A stretch of DNA of 64,000 nucleotides from Valencia hispanica (Eukaryota > Chordata > Actinopteri > Cyprinodontiformes > Valenciidae), in assembly GCA_963556495.2 (NCBI GenBank), contig OY747712.1, positions 11,248,081 through 11,312,080 on the forward strand. Direction: 5' to 3'. Each line of letters starts with the position of its first letter. The first letter of the stretch is position 1. A program made the position numbers and the translations under genes. The notes under the pieces were generated by a model, which made no database searches, was not told the origin of the DNA, and was given only the letters and a program-made list of their open reading frames with translations. Below are positions 1 to 8,662 of this stretch, in pieces.

Positions 1-677
1 GTTTGGGAGGATGGCCTTCAGAAAAGTACTCTAATTATGTACAGCAACATATTTAGCCACCTTGACAACTCCATTACTGCACATAAGGAAGGTATGAACA
101 AACAAACTGCACGTATCAGTAATTACATAGTGAGAAGGTTGGTTGAGTTCAATTAAATAGCATAAGATAAGAGATACTTTAATAATCTCTGTGGGGAAAT
201 TAAGTTTCGGTACATTTGATCAACAGGACACAACCTCATTCACCTTGAAGTAGATGTAAAGATTGGGCTCTAATGTCATCATAAGGAGAAATACCAATAT
301 CATTTTCAAAGCTTTAAAGTCTGCTGAGAATATATAAATAAAGTATTTGCTTGTTGTTAAAGGGTATTTTTCTGTCGTAGGGTGAAAATGAGGTCAGAGT
401 TAGAAAGACTGGGTCATCATGGTCAGAGTCATGAAAGTATCACTAAAGGAGGTAACTATGTAGCTCACTATTCTCTCAGCCTAAAATTATACCTGATATA
501 CTCTCAGCAGTGCTGTTAATCCTTTTTCAGATGTTTAAGTCTCATTTGTCTTAATTGCTTGCTGATGGTAGCCAATAGAAGCTGAACCACAATCAGATAT
601 AATCCAGTTTCACTTTGGGTGCAAGTTGAATAAATTTGCTAAAGCCTAGTGTATTTTTATTAATTCTTTCTACTCAC
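1..677 (-). other. SVIL: SVIL intron (partial, runs off the window)
   Basis: This is the intron 3' of the exon at 678-1497 on the minus strand; it starts with a GTGAGT donor read from 677 downwards. The sequence is AT-rich and I see no further exon or recognisable repeat in it. The rest of supervillin (gelsolin-like repeats and headpiece) must lie to the left of this window. Confidence 0.6.
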
Positions 678-1497
678 CCCTGCCTGTTGAGTATGCTTTG
701 AGCCTGCTGCTCTATGAATAAATCTCCAGGTGAGATGCCGTAGCGTGTAGAGGGCAAAGATGCACGGCGAGCTGTGCGAGGAGAGCTCGGCACTGCAGCG
801 ATGGTGTAGTTCCTGGAGGAGGCGGGGCTTGGATCTCTGTGTGACTTATCGTGAGGGTGGATGTGCTGCCTCTGCTGTGGCAGATGCTGCTCCTGCAGCC
901 TGCCTCTAGATGTGACTGAGCGTTCGCGTGCTCCCCCTAGGCGATAATTCTCCACATTCATCGCTCTTTCCTGGTCTGAAAATCTGCCAGGCCTTTCTTG
1001 AGTTGGGGGAGGAGCTTGATTTGAGTGGGCGGACCTTGGTGGGTCAGCAGGGGCAGTATCTAGGTGTGTCGTCATATAAACCCGGCCCACGCCAGAGCGG
1101 TAAGGTACCCTTGGTTCCCGTCCATGATGCTCCAGCTCTGTTCTCACTTTGTCTCTCCTGGCGGGGATCTGTCGGTCAGAGGTGTCCGGTTCACGCCGGG
1201 AGCGGTAGCGCAGTGTGTATTCAGTGTCCGCCTCTTGATCCAGGAGGATCCCATAGCGCTCTGACAACTGCCTGCGCCGCTCAGCTTTGTAGCGGGCGAT
1301 GCGTTCAGCCTTGGAACTGAGGTTGGACGGAGGACCTGATGTGGGCGTGGATGAGGTGGATAATGTCACTGGATCAACATATACCACAACTGGCTTTGGG
1401 TGTCCGCTGCCATTACCACCTTTGACCTGAGGGGTTCTGTCTGGAGATGTCAACTTCTTCTGCGAAGGCTCCATCTCTTCTCGACTGTAACGCCTCA
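678..1497 (-). CDS. SVIL: Supervillin, third coding exon (N-terminal region)
   Basis: Supervillin is a villin/gelsolin-superfamily protein of the actin-myosin II membrane skeleton. Its N-terminal half is known to bind myosin II and F-actin, and the gelsolin-like repeats and headpiece follow further on. This exon opens after a pyrimidine-rich acceptor (AG at 1499-1498) and ends at a GTGAGT donor (GT at 677-676). With one base carried from the previous exon it encodes residues 53-325 and the first two bases of the next codon. The hallmark is [15 protein letters not shown] at about residues 115-129, followed by a YG-x4-D-x-EAD-x-EY segment, matching the conserved vertebrate supervillin block. 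The remainder is basic, Ser/Pro-rich and probably disordered, with RSR, RREPD and QQRQH stretches. Gene identity is near certain; the exact isoform is not. Confidence 0.93.
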
Positions 1498-3243
1498 CTG
1501 GGGTAAACGGTGGAAATAATTAATTGCTTGCATTATTTAACAAGCAAAATGTGTGCAAGTTCAAGTCTTGTTTCATGCTTATAAAGCAAGTGTTAATTTA
1601 GCTGTCCAACAAATAAACTGTGGGATACTTTGATATACAGTTGAGTTCAAAGCTAGGTGGGTTGCTAATGTGGTTATCACACTGGCCCAAATCATCATGT
1701 CTCTGCCTCTGTGCTTGACAATTGGCATTGAATATTTTACCCAAATGCTGTTAGTTTTTCTGTTTTGGACCTCAGTGCAGCATTGGGCACTGTTGATCAT
1801 GATATATTATTAGAACTGGAAAGCTGGGTCAGACTCTCTGGTACACTACTTGGCTGGTTTGAGTCTTACCTAAAGTACAGGGACTTCCTTGTGTCGATAG
1901 GAAACGAACATAAATCACATCCTGGGGCCCCTCTAACTTAATATCTACATGCTCCCACTAGCCCAGATTATAACAACCAATAAGATTAGCTACCATAACT
2001 ATGCAGATGATACTAAGCTTTACATTACGATGTCACCAGGTGACTTTAAACCCATCCAAACCCTAAGTACATGCATCGAGCAAATCAATGGATGGATGTG
2101 TCATAACTTTCTCCAGCTGAACAGAAACAAAACTGAAGTAATTATTTTTGGACCCAAAGAGGAACGAACAACAGTCAGCATACAGCTTCAGTTAATACAG
2201 CTAGGAACTACTGGTCAGGCCCGAAATGTAGGTGTAGTTATGTACACAGACCTGAACCTCCAGGGTCACATAAAGGCAATAACAAGGTCAACCTTCTATC
2301 ACCTGAAGAACATTTCTAGGATTAAAGGACTGTTCCTGGTCCTCAACAGGACCTCGAAAAACTCATCAATGCGTTTATCTTTAGTCGGATTGACCACTGC
2401 AACAGCGTCTTCACAGCTCTGCCTAAATATTCAGACAGCTGATATAGAACGCTACTGCTTGTGTTCCTCACTAGAATCAGGAATGTAGAGCACATCACCC
2501 CAGTTCTAAAGTCCTTACACTGGCTCCCTGTAGCTCAGAGAATAGACTTCAAAATACTTTTACTAGTTTATAAATCATTGAATGGCTTAGCACCAAAGTA
2601 TGTTGAAGATCTACTGTTACTATACCAACCCACCAGAACACTCAGGTCCTCTAAATCCAGTCTACTCAGCATCCCTAGAATTGGCACCAAATATGAAGAA
2701 GCAGCTTTCAGTTTCTATGCTCCTCTATTTTGGAACGAACTTCCAGACAACTGCAAAGCTGCTGGAACACTGAGTTTTAAATCACAACTAAAAACTTATC
2801 TGTTTAGAGGTGCCTTTGAGTAATGCTTTGGTGCATTATGTTTTGTGTATGCTTCTTGCTTTACTGCTGTTTTTACTTTATATGCTTTGTCTGTGATTTA
2901 CTGCTATTTTTACTTTACCCCTTAATCATGTAAAGTACCTTGAATTACCTTGTTGTTGAAACTGTAATATACAAATAAAATTGCTTTGCCTTGCCTACAA
3001 ATGTAGGGGTTTGTTTAGATACTTTAAACGTATGCTAAAAATACCATAAAAAGAACTCAAATTAGAGCTAGAACATACAATCCCAGGCACAAACTTAAGT
3101 GAAGGAAAACATTAAAACAGCTTTAGACATAGGGCTACTGACTAACTCTGAGAATATGCATTAAAAAAATTTAATACCACTGTTAAATATAAATAAAGAA
3201 AAAATATTATTTCATAATTATAAAAAAGAAAAATCAAGCTTAC
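1498..3243 (-). other. SVIL: SVIL intron carrying an L2-type LINE
   Basis: This intron lies between the second and third supervillin coding exons. Its donor is GTAAGC at 3243 and its acceptor is the CAG ending at 1498. Most of it is the plus-strand LINE listed separately, which lies antisense to the gene. The remaining 250 bases (about 2996-3243) are AT-rich without recognisable content. Confidence 0.8.
1735..2995 (+). mobile_element. Degenerate L2-type LINE, reverse-transcriptase to 3' end
   Basis: Translation gives broken reverse transcriptase. A conserved DLSAA-like motif followed by GTVDHDILL sits near 1770-1810, the catalytic YADDTKLY motif is at 2000-2023, and a block with LNRNKTEVI follows. 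The typical L2 C-terminal block is near 2490-2822: HITPVLKSLHWLPV, then LVYKSLNGLAP and SFYAPLFWNELP. The reading frame is interrupted near 1940 and 2460, so the copy is dead. After the stop at 2821-2823 comes a short 3' UTR ending in AATAAAATTGC and TTGCC-type repeats near 2975-2995. It lies antisense inside an SVIL intron. The same family recurs at 4303-4925, 25948-26380 and 44563-44618. Confidence 0.85.
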
Positions 3244-3392
3244 CCATCCCACGAGGCTCACAGGGGTCTGAAGCACGTGTGTACCGAGGTGGATCTTCTT
3301 CCAGCATCCTGTTGGCTACGAAACCCCCTGGCACCAGAACAGTTGGAGCTTCACTTTCCATCCCCTCTAGCCGCCGGGCTATCCTCTCTTTC
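3244..3392 (-). CDS. SVIL: Supervillin, second coding exon
   Basis: The exon lies between a TTTTAG acceptor (AG at 3394-3393) and a GTAAGC donor (GT at 3243-3242). Its first base completes an Arg codon begun in the previous exon. It then encodes [10 protein letters not shown] (residues 4-13), a short variable stretch, and [14 protein letters not shown] (about residues 33-46), the signature start of vertebrate supervillins. It ends with one base of the next codon (phase 1), which matches the acceptor phase of the exon at 678-1497. This part is within the region known to contact myosin II. The KERIAR motif is echoed by KAERIAR in the next exon. Confidence 0.95.
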
Positions 3393-3929
3393 CTAAAAGA
3401 CACAAAAGTAGGAGCTTGAAAGCAACAGTTGACTTGTCAAACTCTTAAAAATATCCTGTCAAATGTTTGATACGGATGTAACTGTACACGTATTCATACC
3501 AAAAATATATGGTACACCCCATCGGTAAAGTAGGAAAAAAACAATTGTTTTATATCTGAACACATGCAGAATGTTTATGTGCAGAACTAAGTGTCTAGTG
3601 CAATGTTCTGTAGAAACCTTTAAAAGTGACACCAAAATAAAACAGAGACGTTTCACTAAACCACTGAATTACTCACCTAAAACAATATCAAGCAGAATGC
3701 AAACATCACTCGTGCTGAAGGAAAATCAGCTAAAGTATTCAACCAGAAATTCTGAACAACACTGACCATTTTCAAAGTAGTTTTATTGTTGCACCATCCA
3801 TCTGACTCTCCTGTCAGTGTTATGGTAGTTATTATGCGTTTCACTTCATTGAGGCAAACAAAAAACATGCCGAACCCGGATTTCTGTGTACGGTTACATC
3901 CCTGGTGTTTGCATCAAAATTATGCTTAC
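3393..3929 (-). other. SVIL: SVIL intron without recognised content
   Basis: A 537-base AT-rich intron between the start-codon exon and the second coding exon. I recognise no repeat or additional exon here. Confidence 0.7.
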
Positions 3930-3987
3930 CTGTTCATTTCCAGATCCTTGGTGGTAGCTCTCTCAAAGTATTTTTTCAACTCTGACA
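3930..3987 (-). CDS. SVIL: Supervillin exon containing the canonical start codon
   Basis: A 58-base exon with acceptor AG at 3989-3988 and donor GTAAGC (GT at 3929-3928). The ATG at 3937-3935 begins MNR, and its last two bases join the next exon to give [10 protein letters not shown]. This mirrors the human start (MKR followed by KERIARR), so I take it as the canonical start. The 50 bases before the ATG are also open in the same frame (VSELKKYFERATTKDLE, the first codon shared with the upstream exon). That raises the possibility that this ATG is internal in a longer isoform. Only eight bases are coding in the canonical model. Confidence 0.85.
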
Positions 3988-4075
3988 CTAAAAATATGAA
4001 AAGCTATTTTAATATTTTCATAACAGTGCTGAGCCTAGGCAGTTATTTGTTTTACTCAATGTTATCAATACACAC

Positions 4076-4160
4076 CCTTAGGAAGAACAACCAGAAGTTT
4101 GGCATCTGTGTCGGAAACACTCTTGACCAAGTTGGTCTTGTCTTTGAAGGAGAAGTCACT
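4076..4160 (-). CDS. SVIL: Candidate upstream supervillin exon, open in the KERIARR frame
   Basis: The splice signals are a TTTTCAG acceptor (AG at 4162-4161) and an AAGG|GTGTGT donor (GT at 4075-4074), with an 88-base intron to the next exon. It holds 28 open codons plus one base, including SDFSFKDKTNLVKS and DTDAKLLVVLPK, and its phase joins exactly to the open frame before the MNR start. There is no ATG in frame within it. It is therefore either 5' UTR of the canonical transcript or coding sequence of an N-terminally extended isoform initiated further upstream. The exon boundaries are well supported by splice motifs; the coding status is an inference. Confidence 0.55.
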
Positions 4161-4302
4161 CTGAAAACTTGAAACAAAAACAAAGAGTCAAAAACCTGAC
4201 ATAATCTTGCTTTTTTACCTTCTGATTATAATCCCTAATAAACCATAGTTGAAAAAGCCTGTTCCTCGTTATCAATGAGGATCAACTCAAGAACTAGACA
4301 TG

Positions 4303-4344
4303 GCAACTTTATTTGTACAGCATGCATTCAATAACAAAACAATT

Positions 4345-4435
<91 letters not shown>

Positions 4436-4925
4436 CACAAGGCAATTCAAGGTGCTATGGGTGATTAGGAGATCAAATAAAAGCAGCAATAAAACAGTAC
4501 AATCATAAAACACATTAAAGGCACATAGCATATGACACATTAAAACATATGACATTCCAGCTATTATTAATCACACACTGAAAGGCAGCTTCAAACAGAT
4601 GGGTTTTAGCTTTGATTCAAAAGTAACTCAGTGTTTTAGCAGCTTTGCAGTGTTCTGTATGTTTGTTCCAGATAATGGGAACATAGAAACTGAAAGCTGC
4701 TTCTCCATGTTTGATTTTAATTCTAGGGATGATTAGTAGACTAGAGTTGGAAGGCCTGAGTGGTCTGTGAGGTTGATATAGTGGCAACAAGTCTTCCACT
4801 TACTTTGGTGCTAAGCCATTCAGTGATTTATAAACTAGTAAAAGTATTTTGATGTCTTTTTTTTGAGCTGCAGGGAGCCAGTGTAAGGACTTTAGAACTG
4901 GGATGATGTGCTCTACTTTCCTGGT
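4303..4925 (-). mobile_element. L2-type LINE 3' fragment
   Basis: Read on the minus strand it encodes the L2 C-terminal block: LLPLYQPHRPLR, IPRIK, and GEAAFSFYVPIIWN near 4620-4800, preceded by the HIIPVLKSLHWLPA-like region near 4860-4910. The 3' end near 4303-4345 has the usual 'tttatttgtacagca' tail. A (TA)n array has expanded within the 3' UTR part. It is a pseudogene fragment of the same family as the element at 1735-2995 but in the opposite orientation. Confidence 0.75.
4350..4434. repeat. (TA)n microsatellite
   Basis: About 42 uninterrupted TA units inside the L2 3' fragment. Expected to be length-variable and prone to slippage. Confidence 0.97.
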
Positions 4926-6087
4926 TCTAGTGAGGATGCGAACTAATTGCTAGTTACCCATTACCTAACAATGAACCATTTCACATTCTCTTAAGTTAAG
5001 TAAAAAAACGTCATCTGCAGTTAGCAATGACTGCACTTAACCAGATCCGTTAAACTGGAAGTGGGGAATGCGCTGACATCAGTCAGCGCTAAATCAGTCA
5101 GGACATGACAATCTTAAGTGTTTAAGTAGCAGGCATTTGTACTATTGTTTCTTGAAGATGTCCCATATCTCATCCAAAAGGCTTTTTCAATACTTCAGAA
5201 ATGAAGCCCTGAATAAGCCTTAGGATGGTAAAATGGGAAATGTAATAGTCTTTAGACAGTCAGAATGCTTCTGGCTTCAGCTGACTAATCTTAAAGATGT
5301 GATGGAAGGTCACAGTAAAGCTCTGCTGCTGTTGTAGGTATCAATCATTAGGAATTGGGTCATTAAATACAATACCATCTTATGGAAGAAGGTGAACAAG
5401 GATTTCCCCAGCAGGTCACACCAATAGGTATAACTTCTTCCCAAATTACTCTGTCTTATCTTCCCTAATTTTACATTTGTTTTTTATGTCTATACCAACT
5501 TTTGAATGAAAACTAGTATTTACTGTGAGGTATTTTATAAATATTTTCCAAATGATGTGCAGTATGTTCTTATTATAATTTAACTTGCTTTTGGACTTTC
5601 CACTTATGGCTGGATTTCTATTCAGTCAACATAAAAACGCTAGCTGCCAAAAGCTGGATGTCCGCATACATTTTTGGGGGGTTTATTTAGGGTTATTTCC
5701 CAGTCTTTGTCCCTATTTAGTCCAGAAAATTATGATGAAAATGTGACTTTATTTCCTACTCGATAGAATTGATTAAAAACAGAGTCTTAAAAAGACGTTG
5801 AAAGTAAGGCTTGATTAGCCCATTTCCTAAACCCCAACCAGTTTTCAAGTTATATTAACACATTAAAACACCCCTTTATGGACAGCCACAATTACAAAAC
5901 AAAATGTATCACCATCTTTTCCATGCTTATTCAACAAATAAGTTCCCGTTTCTCATTTATTGTATTGCAAACAGTTCATGGTGCATTGCATAAGTATCCT
6001 AAATTGGGGACCAGCTTTGCTGTCATTTACAGCATTGTTTTGAACATACTTGTGAACTAATTCCCTCTGATAAACATATATGTTTGC

Positions 6088-7700
6088 ACTATACAGCTCC
6101 TTGCAAAACTATTCATAACCATAGAACTTTACCATGAATTTGTCATGGTACAATCCAAACTTTTAATGTATTTTTCTGGATTTCATTACTGGTACAACAG
6201 TCTTTTTCTCTATTAGATTGTAGCGGGTTGCACTAATTTGCAATTATTTTATTTCTACTTTTAATTTTGTGTACCACTACTACTACTATATTATAGACCA
6301 ACACAAGGTAGTGCCTAACTGTGAGAAAAAATGTAGAAATAACAGCTAGAAAAATGAGTTATGTATTTGTGTTCATTCCCCCTTACTCTGGTACCCCTAA
6401 ATCAAATCCAGTCCAACCAACTGCCCTTTGAAATAACCACATAAATAGAGTCCACTTGTGTGTAATTAAAATTCTGGATAAATGCAGCTGTTCTTTGAAG
6501 GGTTGGCTGTTTGCAAGCAAGCACGCAACATTTATTTATATATCACCTTTCACAGACATAGTCACAAAGTGCTTCATAAGGTGGCAATAAAATACAGAAA
6601 AAAGTTTGAAAGACAGACAAAATATTTATGTTAACAAAAGAAACATCCAGGACCATCAAACAACGCAGTGTCTACTATGATTGAAACGCTTGCAGAAATA
6701 AATGGGTTTTGAGAGGTCTCTTAAAAGCATCAACTGAGTAACAAACGTAAAGAGAGAGGAAAATCATTCCAGAGTCTCAGTGGGACAGCATGGAAAGAGC
6801 AATTCCCACATTTCCTGAAACAAGTACGAGGGACCATAACGAGGTTCTGGTCCATCAATTGCAACTTCCGAGAAGGAGCATAGGAACAGAACAATTCTCG
6901 AATATACGATGGAGAAGAAAACATTGAATAAACGGCATCAAGAAGACCGGGAAACATAGTAGACAGGTCCATTGTCACAAGCTCAAACCTACCAAGACAC
7001 TGCTGTCCACTTAAACTTAAACTAACAGACCATTAATCAGCTCAGGAGGGAGAATCTGTTGCCAGGAAAACTATTGGCTATGCACCCTATAAATTGAATA
7101 GTGGTAAGATGAAAGTTGGTGTTGAAAGTAAAAAGAAGTCTCTAACACTGCACATAACTCCAAAGACAAGATGCCCACCAAGTCACATTGCGGTAGCAGC
7201 ATTAGGCTGTGGGGGTAACACATTGTAAAAGACTTAAGAAAGGGGTGGAGGTTCACTTTCCCCAAGGATGTGGTTTAGATCAAAGTCGTGTTAGAATGGC
7301 GTAGTCAAAGTTCAAACTTATATCCAACAGACAATCTGAGGCAAGAACAGAAAATTGTTGTTTACAAAGGCTCTCTGTCCAATCTGTGAGTTTGAGTAAT
7401 TTTGGAAAGAAGAATATAGACCGATTTCAGTCTCTAGATGTGCTAATCTGGTGAAGACAACCCTTGAAAGACTTACAGCAAAAGATAGTTTTACAAAGTA
7501 CACAATTGGTGGGCTGACTATAAATGCTTACCACACTTTTTAGATTTTGTAGCGCTAAATGTAAATTTGACTTTTCTCCTCTGTCTGTATGAATTGAATT
7601 GACAAAGCAGCTAAATATGTTAGTACATGTAAGCACTGGCAATTTGATCAAGTCATTTTCTGAAAGTTGAAGGTGCAGGTATGATTTCATAATCCTAACT
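6088..7700 (+). mobile_element. Degenerate Tc1-like DNA transposon, split by a LINE fragment
   Basis: The pieces at about 6088-6520 and 7000-7700 together match, in order, an abundant teleost Tc1-like family. They begin with 'caaaactattcataacc' at the 5' end, followed by 'gaccaacacaaggtagtgcctaa', then the transposase region. That region includes a 'gcagcattaggctgtgggg' block (a relic of the HGGGSIMxWG segment) near 7196 and a 'tctagatgtgctaatctggtgaagac' block near 7432. No long reading frame survives. A LINE fragment interrupts it at about 6525-6985. The same family recurs at 16738-18740 and 19960-20400. Confidence 0.65.
6525..6985 (-). mobile_element. LINE 3' fragment (L2/Rex-like)
   Basis: The minus-strand translation near 6730-6978 gives YIRELFCSYAPSRKLQ, DQNLVMVPRTCF and VPLRLWNDFPLSLR, a C-terminal block typical of teleost L2/CR1-group LINEs. 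Its 3' side near 6530-6600 has the tail-like 'catttatttatatatcacctttcacag'. It is inserted in the older Tc1-like element. Confidence 0.65.
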
Positions 7701-7736
7701 AAATAATAAAAGTTGATATTTCCCCATTTTTTAATG

Positions 7737-7960
7737 CAGGGGTGCCCAACCCTGGTCCTCGAGATCTACCATCCAGCAACTTTTAGGTGCATCCCTTCTC
7801 ATCACAGCTGGATCAAATGAAGGCCTTGTTACCAGGCCTCTGCAGAGCTGACAGACTGCTGATGAGGAAATTGAACAATTTGATTCTGGTGTGTTGGAGC
7901 TGGGATACATCTAAAATTTGTAGGATGGTAGATCTCGAGGACTAGAATTGGGCAGGCCTA
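7737..7960. mobile_element. hAT-type MITE with 8-bp target duplication
   Basis: A 224-base element beginning CAGGGGTGCCCAACCC and ending in the imperfect inverted complement, which includes GGTAGATCTCGAGGAC near 7927. It is flanked on both sides by the identical 8-mer TTTTAATG (7729-7736 and 7961-7968), the target-site length expected for hAT. It has no coding capacity. Confidence 0.85.
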
Positions 7961-8254
7961 TTTTAATGCATAATTGATCTGCAAGAGACAGGTGGTAAAG
8001 AAGACTGGTCCAGAAGTTGCAAACACAGTTCACACAAAGCATCATGGGTAACAGGAATAAGGTAGATATGTGTACTTTATTTTTAGGAGAACGCAAAACT
8101 AACATGTTGGTCCACAATGTGTCTGGTTCCAGCTAGAACATAATTTATTTGCACAATTTTCTTGAAAAGAACATTCATCGCTTTTATTTATGCAGCTAAG
8201 ATGTATAAATGCATTGATAAAAAACTAAAGATTTAAAATGTTTTCTTTTCTTAC

Positions 8255-8318
8255 CTCAGACCTTCTGTTGGTAGGGAGGTTGAGCTGGAAAGTTTTGAAG
8301 GTACTTTAGATCCAAATC
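8255..8318 (-). CDS. SVIL: Candidate supervillin upstream exon with tandem donors
   Basis: A 64-base exon between a TCTTCTCAG acceptor (AG at 8320-8319) and a strong donor GAG|GTAAGA (GT at 8254-8253). In phase 0 it reads DLDLKYLQNFPAQPPYQQK and then V-stop, the stop being the last TGA. A second possible donor lies seven bases earlier (AAG|GTCTGAG, GT at 8261-8260). It would remove the stop and join in frame to the exon at 4076-4160. In another frame (phase 1 in, phase 2 out) the exon is also fully open and could splice directly to the exon at 3244-3392. It may simply be 5' UTR; which use is real cannot be decided from sequence. Confidence 0.5.
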
Positions 8319-8536
8319 CTGAGAAGAGAAACGGAATCCCATTTTTAATAATAAATAATCAACATGACCATTTTCAGTTCATTGATGCAGACATTTCAAG
8401 AGCCAAACTTCACTTTACAAAGAAAATGCATTCAAATTAAGTGTGTTTTGGACTGCAACTCAAACACTTTTCAGAAAAGTTAAAATGGTCATCAGATATA
8501 ATAAAATGCTGCAAAAGTACATGTTCTTATCCAGCA

Positions 8537-8612
8537 CTCGTCGGGTGACAGGCGGGGTACACCCATAGACTGTATGGGTACACCCTGGACAGGTCGCCAG
8601 TCTATCGCACAT
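8537..8612 (-). repeat. SINE-like repeat fragment
   Basis: Matches on the minus strand the 3' portion of the fish repeat also seen at 29263-29550, the part reading 'ctggcgacctgtccagggtg' followed by 'taccccgcct'. It carries an internal duplication of GGGTACACCC, at about 8556-8565 and 8577-8586. Confidence 0.5.
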
Positions 8613-8662
8613 CTTTTGAGAATGATTAACTATATACTAAGTGCATAGTGCACCTCATATAT

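Larger units (their letters stand above)
4161..8254 (-). other. SVIL: SVIL upstream intron, mostly old repeats
   Basis: Between candidate exons 4076-4160 and 8255-8318. It holds an L2 3' fragment with a (TA)n array, a degenerate Tc1-like element split by another LINE fragment, and a small hAT MITE, each listed separately. The stretch from about 4926 to 6087 shows nothing I recognise. Confidence 0.6.
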
